A stretch of DNA of 12,738 nt from DATAFT01 sp035544635 (GCA_035544635.1 DATKDQ010000272.1:1-12738), one strand, 5' to 3'. Shown: positions 1 through 7,537, counted from the stretch's first letter. Numbers and translations: made by a program. Notes: generated by a model not told the origin, from the letters alone.

Positions 1-674
1 GATGCGACGCGGCCGACGAACTCTTCGAGTGACAGCAACTTGGACGGACGACCCTTCTCCGGGGGTGGGTCCGTGACGTCGAAGAAGCCGACCTCCGCCG
101 TGCGGGAATCGTAAAGGCAAACGAAGACTTGCTCGAAGCGATCCACATCGTCCTGCGGATCCCTTCTCTTTGCGAGCGGCCAAAGATACTCCACCCACAT
201 GCCGAACGATGACGGTCTCTTGTCGGCGTCATCGCACGACTCCACCGGCAGGACGACGACCGCTACCAGCACCGCAAACGGCTGGCGCTGGTGGTAGCCC
301 GCGGCCTCCACTCGTAGTTCTTCGTCGTTGCGCTTCCTGTTGTGGTGATAGCGATGCTTCGGATTCTTGTCGGGTACGTGGACCGACTTCAGCGAGATGC
401 CTAGGCCGAGGCCCGCCTGTGGCGTACTGAAGTTGATGTCCAGCCGCTTGAGGCCGCGCAGTGCACGCGATGGCGACTCGACACCCTTGCCTGTCGGGTC
501 AGGCATGATTCCCGGGAACTGTTCACGGAAGGCATTCGCCAACCAGACGGCCATCGCGCTCGCGAACTTCGTGGCATAACCACCGCTCCCCCGTGCTGGC
601 CGAGGGCCAGCGGCGTTGAGTACATCCCGGAAGCTGTGAATTGGAGCGCGGTCAGGCTTCTTCCCTTTCGCCAC
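1..674 (-). CDS. Hypothetical protein, possibly restriction-endonuclease-like (3' end outside window)
   Basis: The frame opens at GTG (674-672) and stays open for 224 codons to the window edge, so the C-terminus is missing. An in-frame TAA at 692-690 bounds the start, and GAGGGAT lies about 10 bases upstream of the GTG. The product is soluble and mixed in composition. Residues 78-96 (RLDINFS..LGLGISLK) form a beta-rich stretch with D79 and an S-L-K at 94-96. This could be a degenerate PD-(D/E)xK core. It is followed by ELRVEAAGYHQRQPFAVL (119-136), then by an SSFGMWVEYLWPL segment and a GFFDVTDPPP segment. From memory the layout resembles uncharacterised restriction-endonuclease-like proteins, but I cannot confirm this. 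The frame uses CTA, GTA, CTT, AGA and AGG codons and is less GC-rich than the rest of the window, which suggests transfer. A coding gene is fairly certain; the nuclease role is a guess. Confidence 0.7.
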   Translation of the reverse strand, partial: MAKGKKPDRAPIHSFRDVLNAAGPRPARGSGGYATKFASAMAVWLANAFREQFPGIMPDPTGKGVESPSRALRGLKRLDINFSTPQAGLGLGISLKSVHVPDKNPKHRYHHNRKRNDEELRVEAAGYHQRQPFAVLVAVVVLPVESCDDADKRPSSFGMWVEYLWPLAKRRDPQDDVDRFEQVFVCLYDSRTAEVGFFDVTDPPPEKGRPSKLLSLEEFVGRVA

Positions 675-809
675 GGCGGGATCCCTCGCTTACCAGTTGC
701 CTAGGGCAAGCCACCAGCCCGTCTGAGTCCCCCTAGAGGGGCCATGTGCGCCTTGGATCCATCCCAGCCAAGCGATCACGATCACTAGTACCAATCTCGA
801 GACTCGTGG
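675..809. other. Intergenic spacer with small inverted repeats
   Basis: This spacer of 135 bases separates the end of the LLM operon from the atypical gene at the left edge. It is the longest non-coding stretch in the window. It contains a short CCCC-TAGA-GGGG inverted repeat (730-741), a TCTCGAGA palindrome (795-802) and a tandem GATCAC pair (774-785). None is followed by a T tract, so I do not call a terminator. A promoter for the downstream gene should lie here, but no convincing -35/-10 pair can be picked out. Confidence 0.4.
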
Positions 810-1706
810 TCAAACCGAGGCGGTGGCATCCTGCCGGCGAGCTGGTTCGAGCACGGTCTTGGCTAGCGTTTTCAGACGCCCGAGCATCTCGTCGCGCGAG
901 CGGCCGAAGACCGGCAGGATCACCTGCTGCGCCCCGGCGTCGCGGTACCCCTCGAGCATCGCGGGATCGAACGAGCGCAGGTACGGGGACACGCTGATCT
1001 CGATCTCCGAGAGGGGACGTCCGCGCGCGGCGAGCAGCTCGCGGAGCTTCGTCATGCGCTCGGCGAGGCCCTGGGGATCGAGGTTGAAGCCGTACCATCC
1101 CTGGCCGACATCCGCCACGCGCCGGAGCGCGGCGTCGCTCTCGCCGCCGAAGTGGATCGGCGGGTGCGGTTTCTGGATCGGCTTGGGGAACTGGCGGCAC
1201 GCCGGCAGCGTGTAGAACTCGTCGGCGTACTCCGACAGCTCGTCGCACCACAGCCGCTTCATCACTTCCAGGTAGGAGCGGCAGCGGTCGCCGCGCCGCT
1301 CGAACGGAACACCGAGCGCCTGGAACTCCTCGGCGAGCCAGCCCACGCCGACGCCGAGGTCGAGCCGGCCGCTCGAGAGCCAGTCGACGTCGGCCGCCTC
1401 GCGTGCGGTGTAGAGCGGGTTGCGCTGCGGCACGAGGCAGATCCCGGTGCCGAGCCTGATGCGCTCGGTCACCGCGGCGAGGAACGAGAGGGCGGTGAAG
1501 GGGGCGATGAGCCCCGCGTCGCGCCGCACCGGGATGCGGCCGTCCTCGGCGTAGGGATAGCGCGACGCGTACTGGTCGAACAGGACGACGTGCTCGGCCA
1601 CCCACAGCGAGTCGAAGCCGTGCTTCTCGGCGGCACGGCCGGCCGCCTCGAGATAGGCGCGATCGCTCCCGGGGTGCCCGGCGGTGAAGAAGACGCCGAC
1701 CTTCAC
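810..1706 (-). CDS. LLM-class F420-dependent oxidoreductase (Rv2161c-like)
   Basis: A 298-residue luciferase-like TIM-barrel oxidoreductase, probably cytosolic and using F420 or FMN. The N-terminus KVGVFFTAG is the first barrel strand. The segments RLGTGICLVPQRNPLYTAREAADVDWLSSGRLDLGVGVGW, taken as consecutive motifs, and FPKPIQKPHPPIHFGG are the standard signatures of the family. The PQRNP.YTA wording and the length fit the TIGR03619-type F420 subgroup, so F420 is the likelier cofactor. The start is the GTG at 1706, with GGGGAG six bases upstream. Only two bases separate it from the TGA of the preceding LLM gene, so the two are translationally coupled. It is the last gene of a hydratase-LLM-LLM operon. 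The substrate cannot be told from sequence. Family certain, cofactor probable. Confidence 0.9.
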   Translation of the reverse strand: MKVGVFFTAGHPGSDRAYLEAAGRAAEKHGFDSLWVAEHVVLFDQYASRYPYAEDGRIPVRRDAGLIAPFTALSFLAAVTERIRLGTGICLVPQRNPLYTAREAADVDWLSSGRLDLGVGVGWLAEEFQALGVPFERRGDRCRSYLEVMKRLWCDELSEYADEFYTLPACRQFPKPIQKPHPPIHFGGESDAALRRVADVGQGWYGFNLDPQGLAERMTKLRELLAARGRPLSEIEISVSPYLRSFDPAMLEGYRDAGAQQVILPVFGRSRDEMLGRLKTLAKTVLEPARRQDATASV

Positions 1707-1708
1707 GA

Positions 1709-2941
1709 TCAGCTCCCCGCCGCCGCGATCCTCGCCTCGATCTGGTCCTTCACCCGCTGCGCCTCCTCGGACGGCGGCTGCGTCGGGCGCAGGCGCCCCG
1801 CCTGGTTGTAGGCCTCGGTATCGATGATCTCGAGCGTCTCCTCGCCCGCCAGCACGGCGCGCTTCCACTCCTGGTGCTCCTCCTCGCGGGCCTGGAACTC
1901 GGGCATCACCTCGCGCGCGAAGAGCTCGAGGCTCGAGCAGATGTCCTGGTGGGTGTTCTTTCCGGCCTGGTTGAGCAGGATCACCTGGTCGACGTTCGCC
2001 TTTTCGAGATCGAGCAGACGCTGGCGGATGGTCGAGGGCGACCCGATCAGCTCGTTCTCGGTGCGCCGCTGGCCCTGAGGCGTCTTCTTCCACGCCTGGT
2101 AGCGCTCCCAGAAGTTCATCTCGCCCGGCTTGAACGGCCCCTCCGAGTTGTAGGTCTGAAGGGTGAACTGAAAGAAGGTCCAGCCGTCGGAGCGTCGCTG
2201 GGCTTCCTCGTCGGTCTCGCAACACATGAAGCCGCCGACGACGGCGATGTTGGGGTTCGGCCGGTACTCGCACAGGCGCTGCTGGTTGTGGACGAAGGTG
2301 TTGTAGTACGCGTTGACCCACGCCCTGGCCGCGGCGAGGTCGACGAACTTGAAGCAGAGTGCGCCCATGCCGCGGTGCCCGGCGTAGACGATGGTGTCGA
2401 GCTGGGAGCAGGCGACCCACAGCGGCGGGTGGGGCTTCTGCACCGGCTTGGGCACGACGTTGCGCAGCGGGAACTTGAAATAGTGGCCGTCCCACTCCCA
2501 GCCTTCGCTCCAGAACATCGGCAGCGTCGCCTGCACCGCCTCCTCCCACACCACCCGCTTGTCGCGGAAGCGGCGGTCGAAGGGGTGGAGCTCGGTGACC
2601 GACGCGCCCTCGCCCAGTCCGAGCTCGACGCGGCCGTTCGAGACCAGGTCGAGAGTCGATACCCGCTCGGCGACGCGCGCCGGATGGTTGGTGGTGAGCT
2701 GGACGATGCCGTGGCCCAGGCGGATCCTCTTGGTGCGCTGGCTCGCGGCCGCGAGGAAGACCTCGGGCGCCGAAGAGTGCGAGTACTCCTCCAGGAAGTG
2801 GTGCTCCACCTCCCAGGCGTAGTCGTAGCCGAGGCGGTCCGCCAGCTCGATCTGATCTAGCGAGTTCTGGATCAGCGTGCGCTCGGAGTCTGCGGTCCAC
2901 GGGCGCGGGAGCTGGTGCTCGTAGAAGATGCCGAACTTCAT
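1709..2941 (-). CDS. LLM-class flavin-dependent oxidoreductase
   Basis: A 410-residue bacterial-luciferase-like monooxygenase or dehydrogenase. It begins MKFGIFYEHQLPRPW and has an E-V-E-H-H active-site-like segment at 44-48 and RIRLGHGIVQLTTNHPARVAER, read as two adjacent family motifs, at 72-93. GRVELGLGEG lies at 103-112, and VPKPVQKPHPPLWVA follows in the middle of the protein. It is longer than the second LLM protein and has a charged C-terminal tail ending in helix-forming sequence. The family usually oxidises lipophilic or nitro/sulfur-containing molecules with reduced FMN or F420. The start is an ATG with the strongest Shine-Dalgarno in the window. It lies 62 bases after the MaoC-like hydratase gene and two bases before the second LLM gene. 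Two different LLM proteins with a CoA hydratase suggest a degradation pathway, but the substrate is unknown. Confidence 0.9.
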   Translation of the reverse strand: MKFGIFYEHQLPRPWTADSERTLIQNSLDQIELADRLGYDYAWEVEHHFLEEYSHSSAPEVFLAAASQRTKRIRLGHGIVQLTTNHPARVAERVSTLDLVSNGRVELGLGEGASVTELHPFDRRFRDKRVVWEEAVQATLPMFWSEGWEWDGHYFKFPLRNVVPKPVQKPHPPLWVACSQLDTIVYAGHRGMGALCFKFVDLAAARAWVNAYYNTFVHNQQRLCEYRPNPNIAVVGGFMCCETDEEAQRRSDGWTFFQFTLQTYNSEGPFKPGEMNFWERYQAWKKTPQGQRRTENELIGSPSTIRQRLLDLEKANVDQVILLNQAGKNTHQDICSSLELFAREVMPEFQAREEEHQEWKRAVLAGEETLEIIDTEAYNQAGRLRPTQPPSEEAQRVKDQIEARIAAAGS

Positions 2942-2948
2942 GCCGGAG

Positions 2949-2956
2949 CTCCTCCT
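2949..2956 (-). promoter_or_regulatory. Strong Shine-Dalgarno of the 410-residue LLM gene
   Basis: The minus strand reads AGGAGGAG here, seven bases before the ATG at 2941. It is the only near-perfect ribosome binding site I found in the window. It fixes the start of the LLM gene and suggests that this product is made at a higher level than the neighbours with weak or overlapping starts. Confidence 0.75.
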
Positions 2957-3003
2957 GGTCGGGAAGGACGAAGCCTACCCCATTCGCCGGCGCGCCGTCC
3001 TGC

Positions 3004-3864
3004 TCAGCGCAGCGTGATCGCCGCGTTGCCGAGCACCGGCGATCCGCGCTCGGCGGTCTTAGCCTGGAGCAGGACCCTGCCGTCCTCGCGCCACATCGAG
3101 GTGACGATGGTCTCGCCGGGATAGACCACGCCGGTGAACCGCGCCTGGTAGGCCGCGACGCGGTCCACCGCGCCGTCGAGCGCGGCGTCGACCACCGCCT
3201 TGCACACGATGCCGTACGAGCACAGGCCGTGGAGGATCGGCGTGTCGAAGCCGCCCAGCTTGGCGAACTCGGGATCCACGTGGAGCGGGTTCTTGTCGCC
3301 GTTGAGCCGGTAGAGGAGCGCCTGGTACGGCAGGGTGGGCGACTCCACCACCAGGTCGGGCGCACGCGCCGGCGCCTCGTTGCCCGGCTTCGGGCCGGGA
3401 TCGCCGCCGAACCCGCCCTCCCCGCGCGCGAAGATCGAGAAGCGGTTGGTGAAGAGCGGCTCGCCGCCCTTTTCGCGCGTCACGCTCTCGATCACGATCA
3501 GCGCGGCGCGCCCCTTGTCGTAGATCCCGGCCACCCGCGCCGTGCTCTCGGCCCGCGCGGCCACCGGGATCGGGCGGTGGATCTCGATCGCCTGCTCGCC
3601 GTGCAGCACCAGCGCGAAGTTGATCGAGATCCCGGGGACGCGGCCGAGCCCGCCCGGGCCGGATCCCGCCTGGACCACGCCGAAGCTGGGCAGCACCTTG
3701 AGATAGCGCTCGTAGGTGTACTCGAGCTCGCGCCGATCGGTGACCTTGCCCGCGCCGGTCCCGGCGCCGATGCCGAGGTGGTAGAGGATCACGTCATCGG
3801 CGGTCCACGACGTGCTCCCCTTCGGCAGTCGCGCTCCCACGGCCTTGGCGGCGTCGATCGGCAT
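3004..3864 (-). CDS. MaoC-like hydratase, (R)-specific enoyl-CoA hydratase 2 type
   Basis: A 286-residue double-hotdog protein of the MaoC/hydratase-2 family, which adds water to trans-2-enoyl-CoA to give (R)-3-hydroxyacyl-CoA. The hydratase-2 motif is clear at 185-201: Y-R-L-N-G-D-K-N-P-L-H, with catalytic D190 and H195, followed by GFDTPILHGLCSYG (205-218). The N-terminal half (about 1-150, with LEYTYERYLKVLPSFGVV) is the non-catalytic hotdog. Overall it matches the hydratase domain of peroxisomal multifunctional enzyme 2. The chosen ATG has GGAG eight bases upstream. An in-frame GTG at 3906 would only translate the upstream palindrome (SCHHSCPVTGERE), so I reject it. It leads the operon with two LLM oxidoreductases, pointing to breakdown of a branched, cyclic or terpenoid-like acyl-CoA. 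That role is inferred. Confidence 0.9.
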   Translation of the reverse strand: MPIDAAKAVGARLPKGSTSWTADDVILYHLGIGAGTGAGKVTDRRELEYTYERYLKVLPSFGVVQAGSGPGGLGRVPGISINFALVLHGEQAIEIHRPIPVAARAESTARVAGIYDKGRAALIVIESVTREKGGEPLFTNRFSIFARGEGGFGGDPGPKPGNEAPARAPDLVVESPTLPYQALLYRLNGDKNPLHVDPEFAKLGGFDTPILHGLCSYGIVCKAVVDAALDGAVDRVAAYQARFTGVVYPGETIVTSMWREDGRVLLQAKTAERGSPVLGNAAITLR

Positions 3865-3875
3865 CTCGCGTTCTC

Positions 3876-3964
3876 CGGTGACAGGACAGGAGTGGTGACA
3901 GGACACTCATTTCCCCGGAACTGAGTATCCTGTCACCTTTCCCCTTCCGAGGATCCTGTCACCG
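3876..3964. repeat. Nested inverted-repeat cluster of GGTGACAGGA arms (REP-like)
   Basis: Four copies of GGTGACAGGA lie within 89 bases: two on the plus strand (3877, 3894) and two on the minus strand (ending 3937 and 3963). The inner pair forms a 44-bp near-palindrome at 3894-3937. By hand count 19 of 22 positions pair, and the centre is TTCC-CC-GGAA. The outer pair, 3876-3886 and 3954-3964, is a perfect 11-bp inverted repeat. The cluster fills the spacer between the ABC permease and the MaoC-like hydratase, and the permease TGA stop (3961-3959) lies inside the outer arm. In RNA it would fold into a very stable hairpin with no U tract. It could act as a transcription or decay barrier between the two operons, be a REP-type mobile palindrome, or serve as a protein-binding site. 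Confidence 0.85.
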
Positions 3965-4933
3965 TCCTTCTCGCCGGCGCACGGCGGCGTCGAGCACGGC
4001 GGCGGCGACGATGACGACGCCGATCACGGCGAGCTCCCAGTGGGTCGAGACGCCGACCAGGTTGATCCCGTTGGTGATGAGCCGCATCAGCGCGGCGCCG
4101 GCGAGGATGCCCGCCACCGTCCCCTCGCCGCCGCGCAGCGAGCAGCCGCCGAGCACCGCGGCGGCGATGGCGTAGAGCTCGAACGCCGTGCCGAACGCGG
4201 GCTGCACCGACGGCAGATAGGCGGCATAGAGCACGCCGGCCGAGGCGGCGAGCCCGGCCGACAGCGTGTACGCGAGCCGCTTCACGCGCGCCACGTCGAG
4301 GCCCGAGTAGCGCGCCGCCTCCTCGTTGCGGCCGATGGCGTAGAGCGATTGGCCGAGCACGGTGTGATGGAGGAGGACGTGCACCACCGCCGCGGCGGCC
4401 AGGAGCACGACCACCGGCACCGGAACGACGCCGAGGACGGTCCCGGTGGCGAGCCCGCGGAACGGCTCGTGCCCGGGGCCGAGGCCCGCCGTCCCGCCGC
4501 GGGTGAGCACGTGCGCGATCCCGCGCAGGGTCATCATTCCGCCGAGCGTGACGATGAAGGGCTGCAGGCCCAGACGCGTGATCATGAGCCCCTGCCCCGC
4601 GCCCACCGCGATCATGAGCGCGAGCACGATCGCGATGCTCCAGCCGATCGCGATCTGGTCGCCGCCGGCGAGGGCCGCCGACCAGCCCGGCAGCGGATGC
4701 GGCCCGGCGAGGAGCGCCACCAGGAGCGCCGAGAGGCCGACCACGGCGCCCACCGAGAGATCGATGCCGCCGCTCACGATGACCAGCCCCTGACCCAACG
4801 CGAAGAGGCCCAGGAAGGCGATCAACCGCGCCAGGTTCTGCAGGTTGTAGACGGAGAGAAACCTGGGCTCGACGACGGCGAGCACGGCGGCGAGGGCCGC
4901 GGTCGACGCCACGATGGCGAGGAGCTTCCTCAC
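3959..4933 (-). CDS. Sugar-type ABC transporter permease (RbsC/XylH family)
   Basis: A 324-residue integral membrane permease of the BPD_transp_2 type, which forms the channel of ribose/xylose-class importers, probably as a homodimer. Many hydrophobic segments are visible, starting with LLAIVASTAALAAVLAVV and ending with LAVIGVVIVAAAVLDAAV. The family signature GLVIVSGGIDLSVGAVVGL lies near the second membrane segment. The conserved cytoplasmic loop with GRNEEAARYSGLDV..VK contacts the ATPase. The ending ends in basic RRREGR. The GTG start overlaps the TGA of the ATPase gene by four bases (GTGA, 4930-4933), so translation is coupled. It is the last gene of the importer operon, and its own stop falls inside the GGTGACAGGA repeat. 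The solute is not predictable beyond 'sugar-like'. Confidence 0.92.
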   Translation of the reverse strand: MRKLLAIVASTAALAAVLAVVEPRFLSVYNLQNLARLIAFLGLFALGQGLVIVSGGIDLSVGAVVGLSALLVALLAGPHPLPGWSAALAGGDQIAIGWSIAIVLALMIAVGAGQGLMITRLGLQPFIVTLGGMMTLRGIAHVLTRGGTAGLGPGHEPFRGLATGTVLGVVPVPVVVLLAAAAVVHVLLHHTVLGQSLYAIGRNEEAARYSGLDVARVKRLAYTLSAGLAASAGVLYAAYLPSVQPAFGTAFELYAIAAAVLGGCSLRGGEGTVAGILAGAALMRLITNGINLVGVSTHWELAVIGVVIVAAAVLDAAVRRREGR

Positions 4934-6552
4934 GCCCGGCCCCCGGGAGTGAAGGCCCGACCCGGCGCGGCGCCGCCCGCCGCGAGACGGAGCAGCGTCT
5001 CCTCCCGGCGCTCCACCCCGGCGAGAATCCCGGCACTCGCGCCGCGCACCAGCACCAGCACGCGATCGGCGAGACCGAGCACCTCCGCCGTCTCCGCGCT
5101 GGAGAGGACGATCCCCACGCCGCCGTCCGCGAGCGCGCCCAGTCGGCGATGGATCTCGGCGCGCGCGCCCACGTCGACACCGCGGGTGGGCTCGTCGAGC
5201 AGCAGGACGCGCGGCCCGAGCGCGAGCCACTTGCCGAGCGCCACCTTCTGCTGGTTGCCGCCGGAGAGCCGCCCCACCACCGTCTCCGGCGCGGCCGGCC
5301 GGACGTCGAGCTCGCGGCAGAGGGCGACCGCGCGACGCCGCTCCTCGCGACGGTTGCGCCGGGCGAGGAGGTGCCGCCGCCCCAGATCGCCGAGAGCGAG
5401 GTTCTCGGCCACCGTCATCTCCGCCACCAGGGCCTGCGCCCTGCGATCCTCGGGCACCAGCGCCAGGCCGGCGGCGACGGCGGCGGAGACGCTCCAGCCC
5501 GCGCCCGCGCCCGCCACCTCGATCGTCCCCGCCGCCGCGCGCCGCAGGCCGAAGAGGGTCTCGAGCAGCTCGGAGCGCCCGGCGCCGACCAGGCCGAAGA
5601 GGCCGAGGATCTCGCCCGGGTAGAGCTCGAAGCTCACCGCGGGCGATTCCGGCGCCACGCGCAGGTCGCGGACGGCGAGGAGAGGCGCGCCGTCGTGCGG
5701 CGGGATCCGGGTCTCGTGCGCGGTCCGGCCCGCGGCGGAGTCTCCTCCCGCGCGGCCTCCGCCTCCGAGATCGCGTCCGATCATGAGCCGCACCAGGGCC
5801 CCACCGTCTATCTCGCCGCGCTCGAGCTCGCCCTCGACCCGGCCGTCGCGCAGGACCACGGCGCGATCGGCCACCCGCACCACCTCCTCGAGGCGGTGCG
5901 ACACGTAGAGCACCGCGACACCGCCGCGCCGGAGGTCGTCGACCAGAGCGAGGAGACGCTCCGACTCCTCGCGTCCGAGCGAGGACGTCGGCTCATCCAT
6001 CACCACCACCCGAGCCTCCATCGCCGCGGCGCGCGCGATCTCGACCAACTGTCGCGCCGCCGGCCCGAGCGTCGCCACCGGCGCGCGCGGATCGCGGTCG
6101 AGGCCGACCCTGACCAGCGCGCGCCGCGCCGCGGCCTCCATGCCGCGGCGATCGATCCAGCCCAGCGCGCGCCAGCGCAGCGGCGCGCGGCCCAAGAAGA
6201 CGTTGGCGGCGATCGACAGGTTGTCGCAGAGCTGGAGGTCCTGATGGATGACGGCGATGCCGCGCCGCCAGGCCTCGGCCGGGCTCGCGAGCTCCAGCGG
6301 CTCGCCATCGAGGCGCAGGCTGCCCGCGTCCGCCGGAAAGACGCCGGCGAGGATCTTGATCAGCGTGGATTTGCCGGCGCCGTTCTCCCCCACCAGCGCC
6401 ACCACCTCGCTCGGGCGAAGCGCGAGGCTCACGTCGCGGAGCGCCTCGATCGCGCCGAAGCGCTTGCCGAGCCCCACGGCCTCGAGGAGGAGCGGCGCCT
6501 CTGCCGATCGGCTGCCGCGAGCACCACCGCCCGCCCGCGGGCGAGGGATCAT
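4930..6552 (-). CDS. Sugar-type ABC transporter ATP-binding protein (two NBDs)
   Basis: A 540-residue double ATPase of the RbsA/XylG/MglA family that powers the adjacent permease. NBD1 has Walker A GENGAGKST (55-63), Q-loop at Q104, Walker B VVMDEPTS (183-190) and H-loop H219. Its signature is LGPAARQ (162-168), where family members usually begin LS. NBD2 has a degenerate Walker A, GLVGAGRSE (320-328), without the lysine, as is usual in this family. It also has the signature LSGGNQQK (429-436) and Walker B VLLLDEPTRGVD (449-460). A low-complexity glycine-rich linker (about 262-290) joins the halves, and the N-terminus carries about 20 extra residues. The ATG overlaps the binding-protein TGA by four bases (ATGA, 6549-6552), and its own stop overlaps the permease GTG. 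Family assignment is secure. Confidence 0.94.
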   Translation of the reverse strand: MIPRPRAGGGARGSRSAEAPLLLEAVGLGKRFGAIEALRDVSLALRPSEVVALVGENGAGKSTLIKILAGVFPADAGSLRLDGEPLELASPAEAWRRGIAVIHQDLQLCDNLSIAANVFLGRAPLRWRALGWIDRRGMEAAARRALVRVGLDRDPRAPVATLGPAARQLVEIARAAAMEARVVVMDEPTSSLGREESERLLALVDDLRRGGVAVLYVSHRLEEVVRVADRAVVLRDGRVEGELERGEIDGGALVRLMIGRDLGGGGRAGGDSAAGRTAHETRIPPHDGAPLLAVRDLRVAPESPAVSFELYPGEILGLFGLVGAGRSELLETLFGLRRAAAGTIEVAGAGAGWSVSAAVAAGLALVPEDRRAQALVAEMTVAENLALGDLGRRHLLARRNRREERRRAVALCRELDVRPAAPETVVGRLSGGNQQKVALGKWLALGPRVLLLDEPTRGVDVGARAEIHRRLGALADGGVGIVLSSAETAEVLGLADRVLVLVRGASAGILAGVERREETLLRLAAGGAAPGRAFTPGGRA

Positions 6553-7523
6553 CGCAGCTGCTCGGCGAGCTCGGCGCGGAAGGCGGCGACGTTCTCGCGC
6601 GTGACCACGACGACCCCGGTGTCGATGATCCCGCCCGCCGGAATCGCCGCCGGCCCCCGCCGCGCGATCTCGTCGAGCAGGCGGATCGAGCGGTAGCCGA
6701 ACTCGAACGGCCGCTGCACGATGGTGGCGTCGATCGCCCCCGCCGCGATCCCGTCGAGCGTCGCCGCCTCCTCGTCGAAGCAGACGATGCGCACGGCGCC
6801 CACCTTGCCGGCGGCGCGCACGGCGTTGAGGATCGCCGGGCCGTTGTAGGACCAGAGCCCGACCAGGGCGTCGACGCCCGGGTGCGCGACCAGCATCGCC
6901 TCCGCGTTCTCCTGGGCGCGCGCCTGATCGCCCTGGTCGAGCCGGACGTCGAGGATCACGACGGCCGTGCCGGCGAGCGCCTCCTCGATGCCCTGCCTGC
7001 GCTCGCGCGCGTTCTGCGCGTCGAGACGTCCGACGAAGAGGATGATCTCGCCGCCCTCGGGCAGCGCCTCGAGGATCTCCGCCCCGGCGCTCCTGCCCGC
7101 CGCGACGTTGTCGGTGCCGACGTAGGCGAGGCGCCGCGACGCCGGCGCGTCGGAGTCGTGGGTGACGAGCAGCGTGCGGGCCGCGACCTGGTCGAGGAGC
7201 GCCGTCATGTTCGCGGGGTCGATCGGCGAGATCGCGATGCCGTCGACCTCGCGCGCGAGCAGGTCCTGGAGGATCTGCTGCTGCTCGTCCACCGCGCCGG
7301 TCTGCGGCATCCGGAAGTCGACCTCGACCCCGAGCTCGGCCGCGGCCCTGCGCACGCCGGCCTCCGCGAGGGTCCAGAAGCTCGACGGGTTGTTGACGAC
7401 GAAGGCGTAGCGCTTCGGCCTGCCGCCTCGGGTCGCGGCCTCCGGATCACCGGAGTGCTCCGGCGCGGCGCAGGCGAGCGCCGCGACCAGCGTGAGCGGG
7501 AGTGCGGCAGCGCGCGGTCTCAC
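6549..7523 (-). CDS. Sugar ABC transporter substrate-binding protein
   Basis: A 324-residue periplasmic binding protein of the type-1 fold (Peripla_BP_4, RbsB-like). The N-terminus VRPRAAALPLTLVAALACAAPEHSG is an export signal; it reads as a weak lipobox (A-L-A-C, with alanine where leucine is usual) or as an A-x-A cleavage site, so lipoprotein or soluble periplasmic are both possible. The mature part starts RYAFVVNNPSSFW and has VDGIAISPIDPAN, LAYVGTDNVAAGRSAG and GGEIILFVGRLDAQNARER typical of the fold. Residues near GLWSYNGPAI and VCFDEEAATLDGI should line the sugar pocket. I chose GTG 7523 because it precedes the signal peptide directly; no clear Shine-Dalgarno is seen. It follows the flavoprotein gene by 14 bases and overlaps the ATPase start. 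Ligand unknown. Confidence 0.9.
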   Translation of the reverse strand: MRPRAAALPLTLVAALACAAPEHSGDPEAATRGGRPKRYAFVVNNPSSFWTLAEAGVRRAAAELGVEVDFRMPQTGAVDEQQQILQDLLAREVDGIAISPIDPANMTALLDQVAARTLLVTHDSDAPASRRLAYVGTDNVAAGRSAGAEILEALPEGGEIILFVGRLDAQNARERRQGIEEALAGTAVVILDVRLDQGDQARAQENAEAMLVAHPGVDALVGLWSYNGPAILNAVRAAGKVGAVRIVCFDEEAATLDGIAAGAIDATIVQRPFEFGYRSIRLLDEIARRGPAAIPAGGIIDTGVVVVTRENVAAFRAELAEQLR

Positions 7524-7537
7524 GGTGTCTGCGCAGG

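Noticed and set aside
26..36. GTGACAG near the left edge as a further copy of the GGTGACAGGA repeat
   Set aside because: It lies inside the coding frame (CTG TCA CTC), has no inverted partner, and matches only seven bases.
401..625. A 74-codon minus-strand frame inside the left-edge gene
   Set aside because: It is out of frame with the 224-codon GTG-started frame, which spans the whole region and has a more protein-like composition.
729..743. Possible rho-independent terminator after the LLM operon
   Set aside because: The CCCC/GGGG stem is only four base pairs and no T run follows on the minus strand.
675..809. tRNA or other structured RNA in the largest spacer
   Set aside because: Several small inverted repeats are present, but no cloverleaf, no TTCGA-type loop and no acceptor stem can be assembled.
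810..3365. An 851-codon minus-strand open frame across the LLM operon
   Set aside because: Only its last 298 codons are the real F420-type LLM gene. The upstream part is the 410-residue LLM gene and the hydratase read in the wrong frame, full of Arg/Ala/Pro as expected of high-GC shadows.
3865..3906. N-terminal extension of the MaoC-like hydratase from a GTG at 3906
   Set aside because: The extension only translates the inverted-repeat arms, and the ATG at 3864 has its own GGAG and starts at the expected family position.
4040..6696. Plus-strand open frames of 527 and 515 codons opposite the ABC transporter genes
   Set aside because: They are antisense to genes with clear domains and have Arg/His/Glu/Pro-rich compositions with no recognisable motif; long antisense frames are normal at this GC content.
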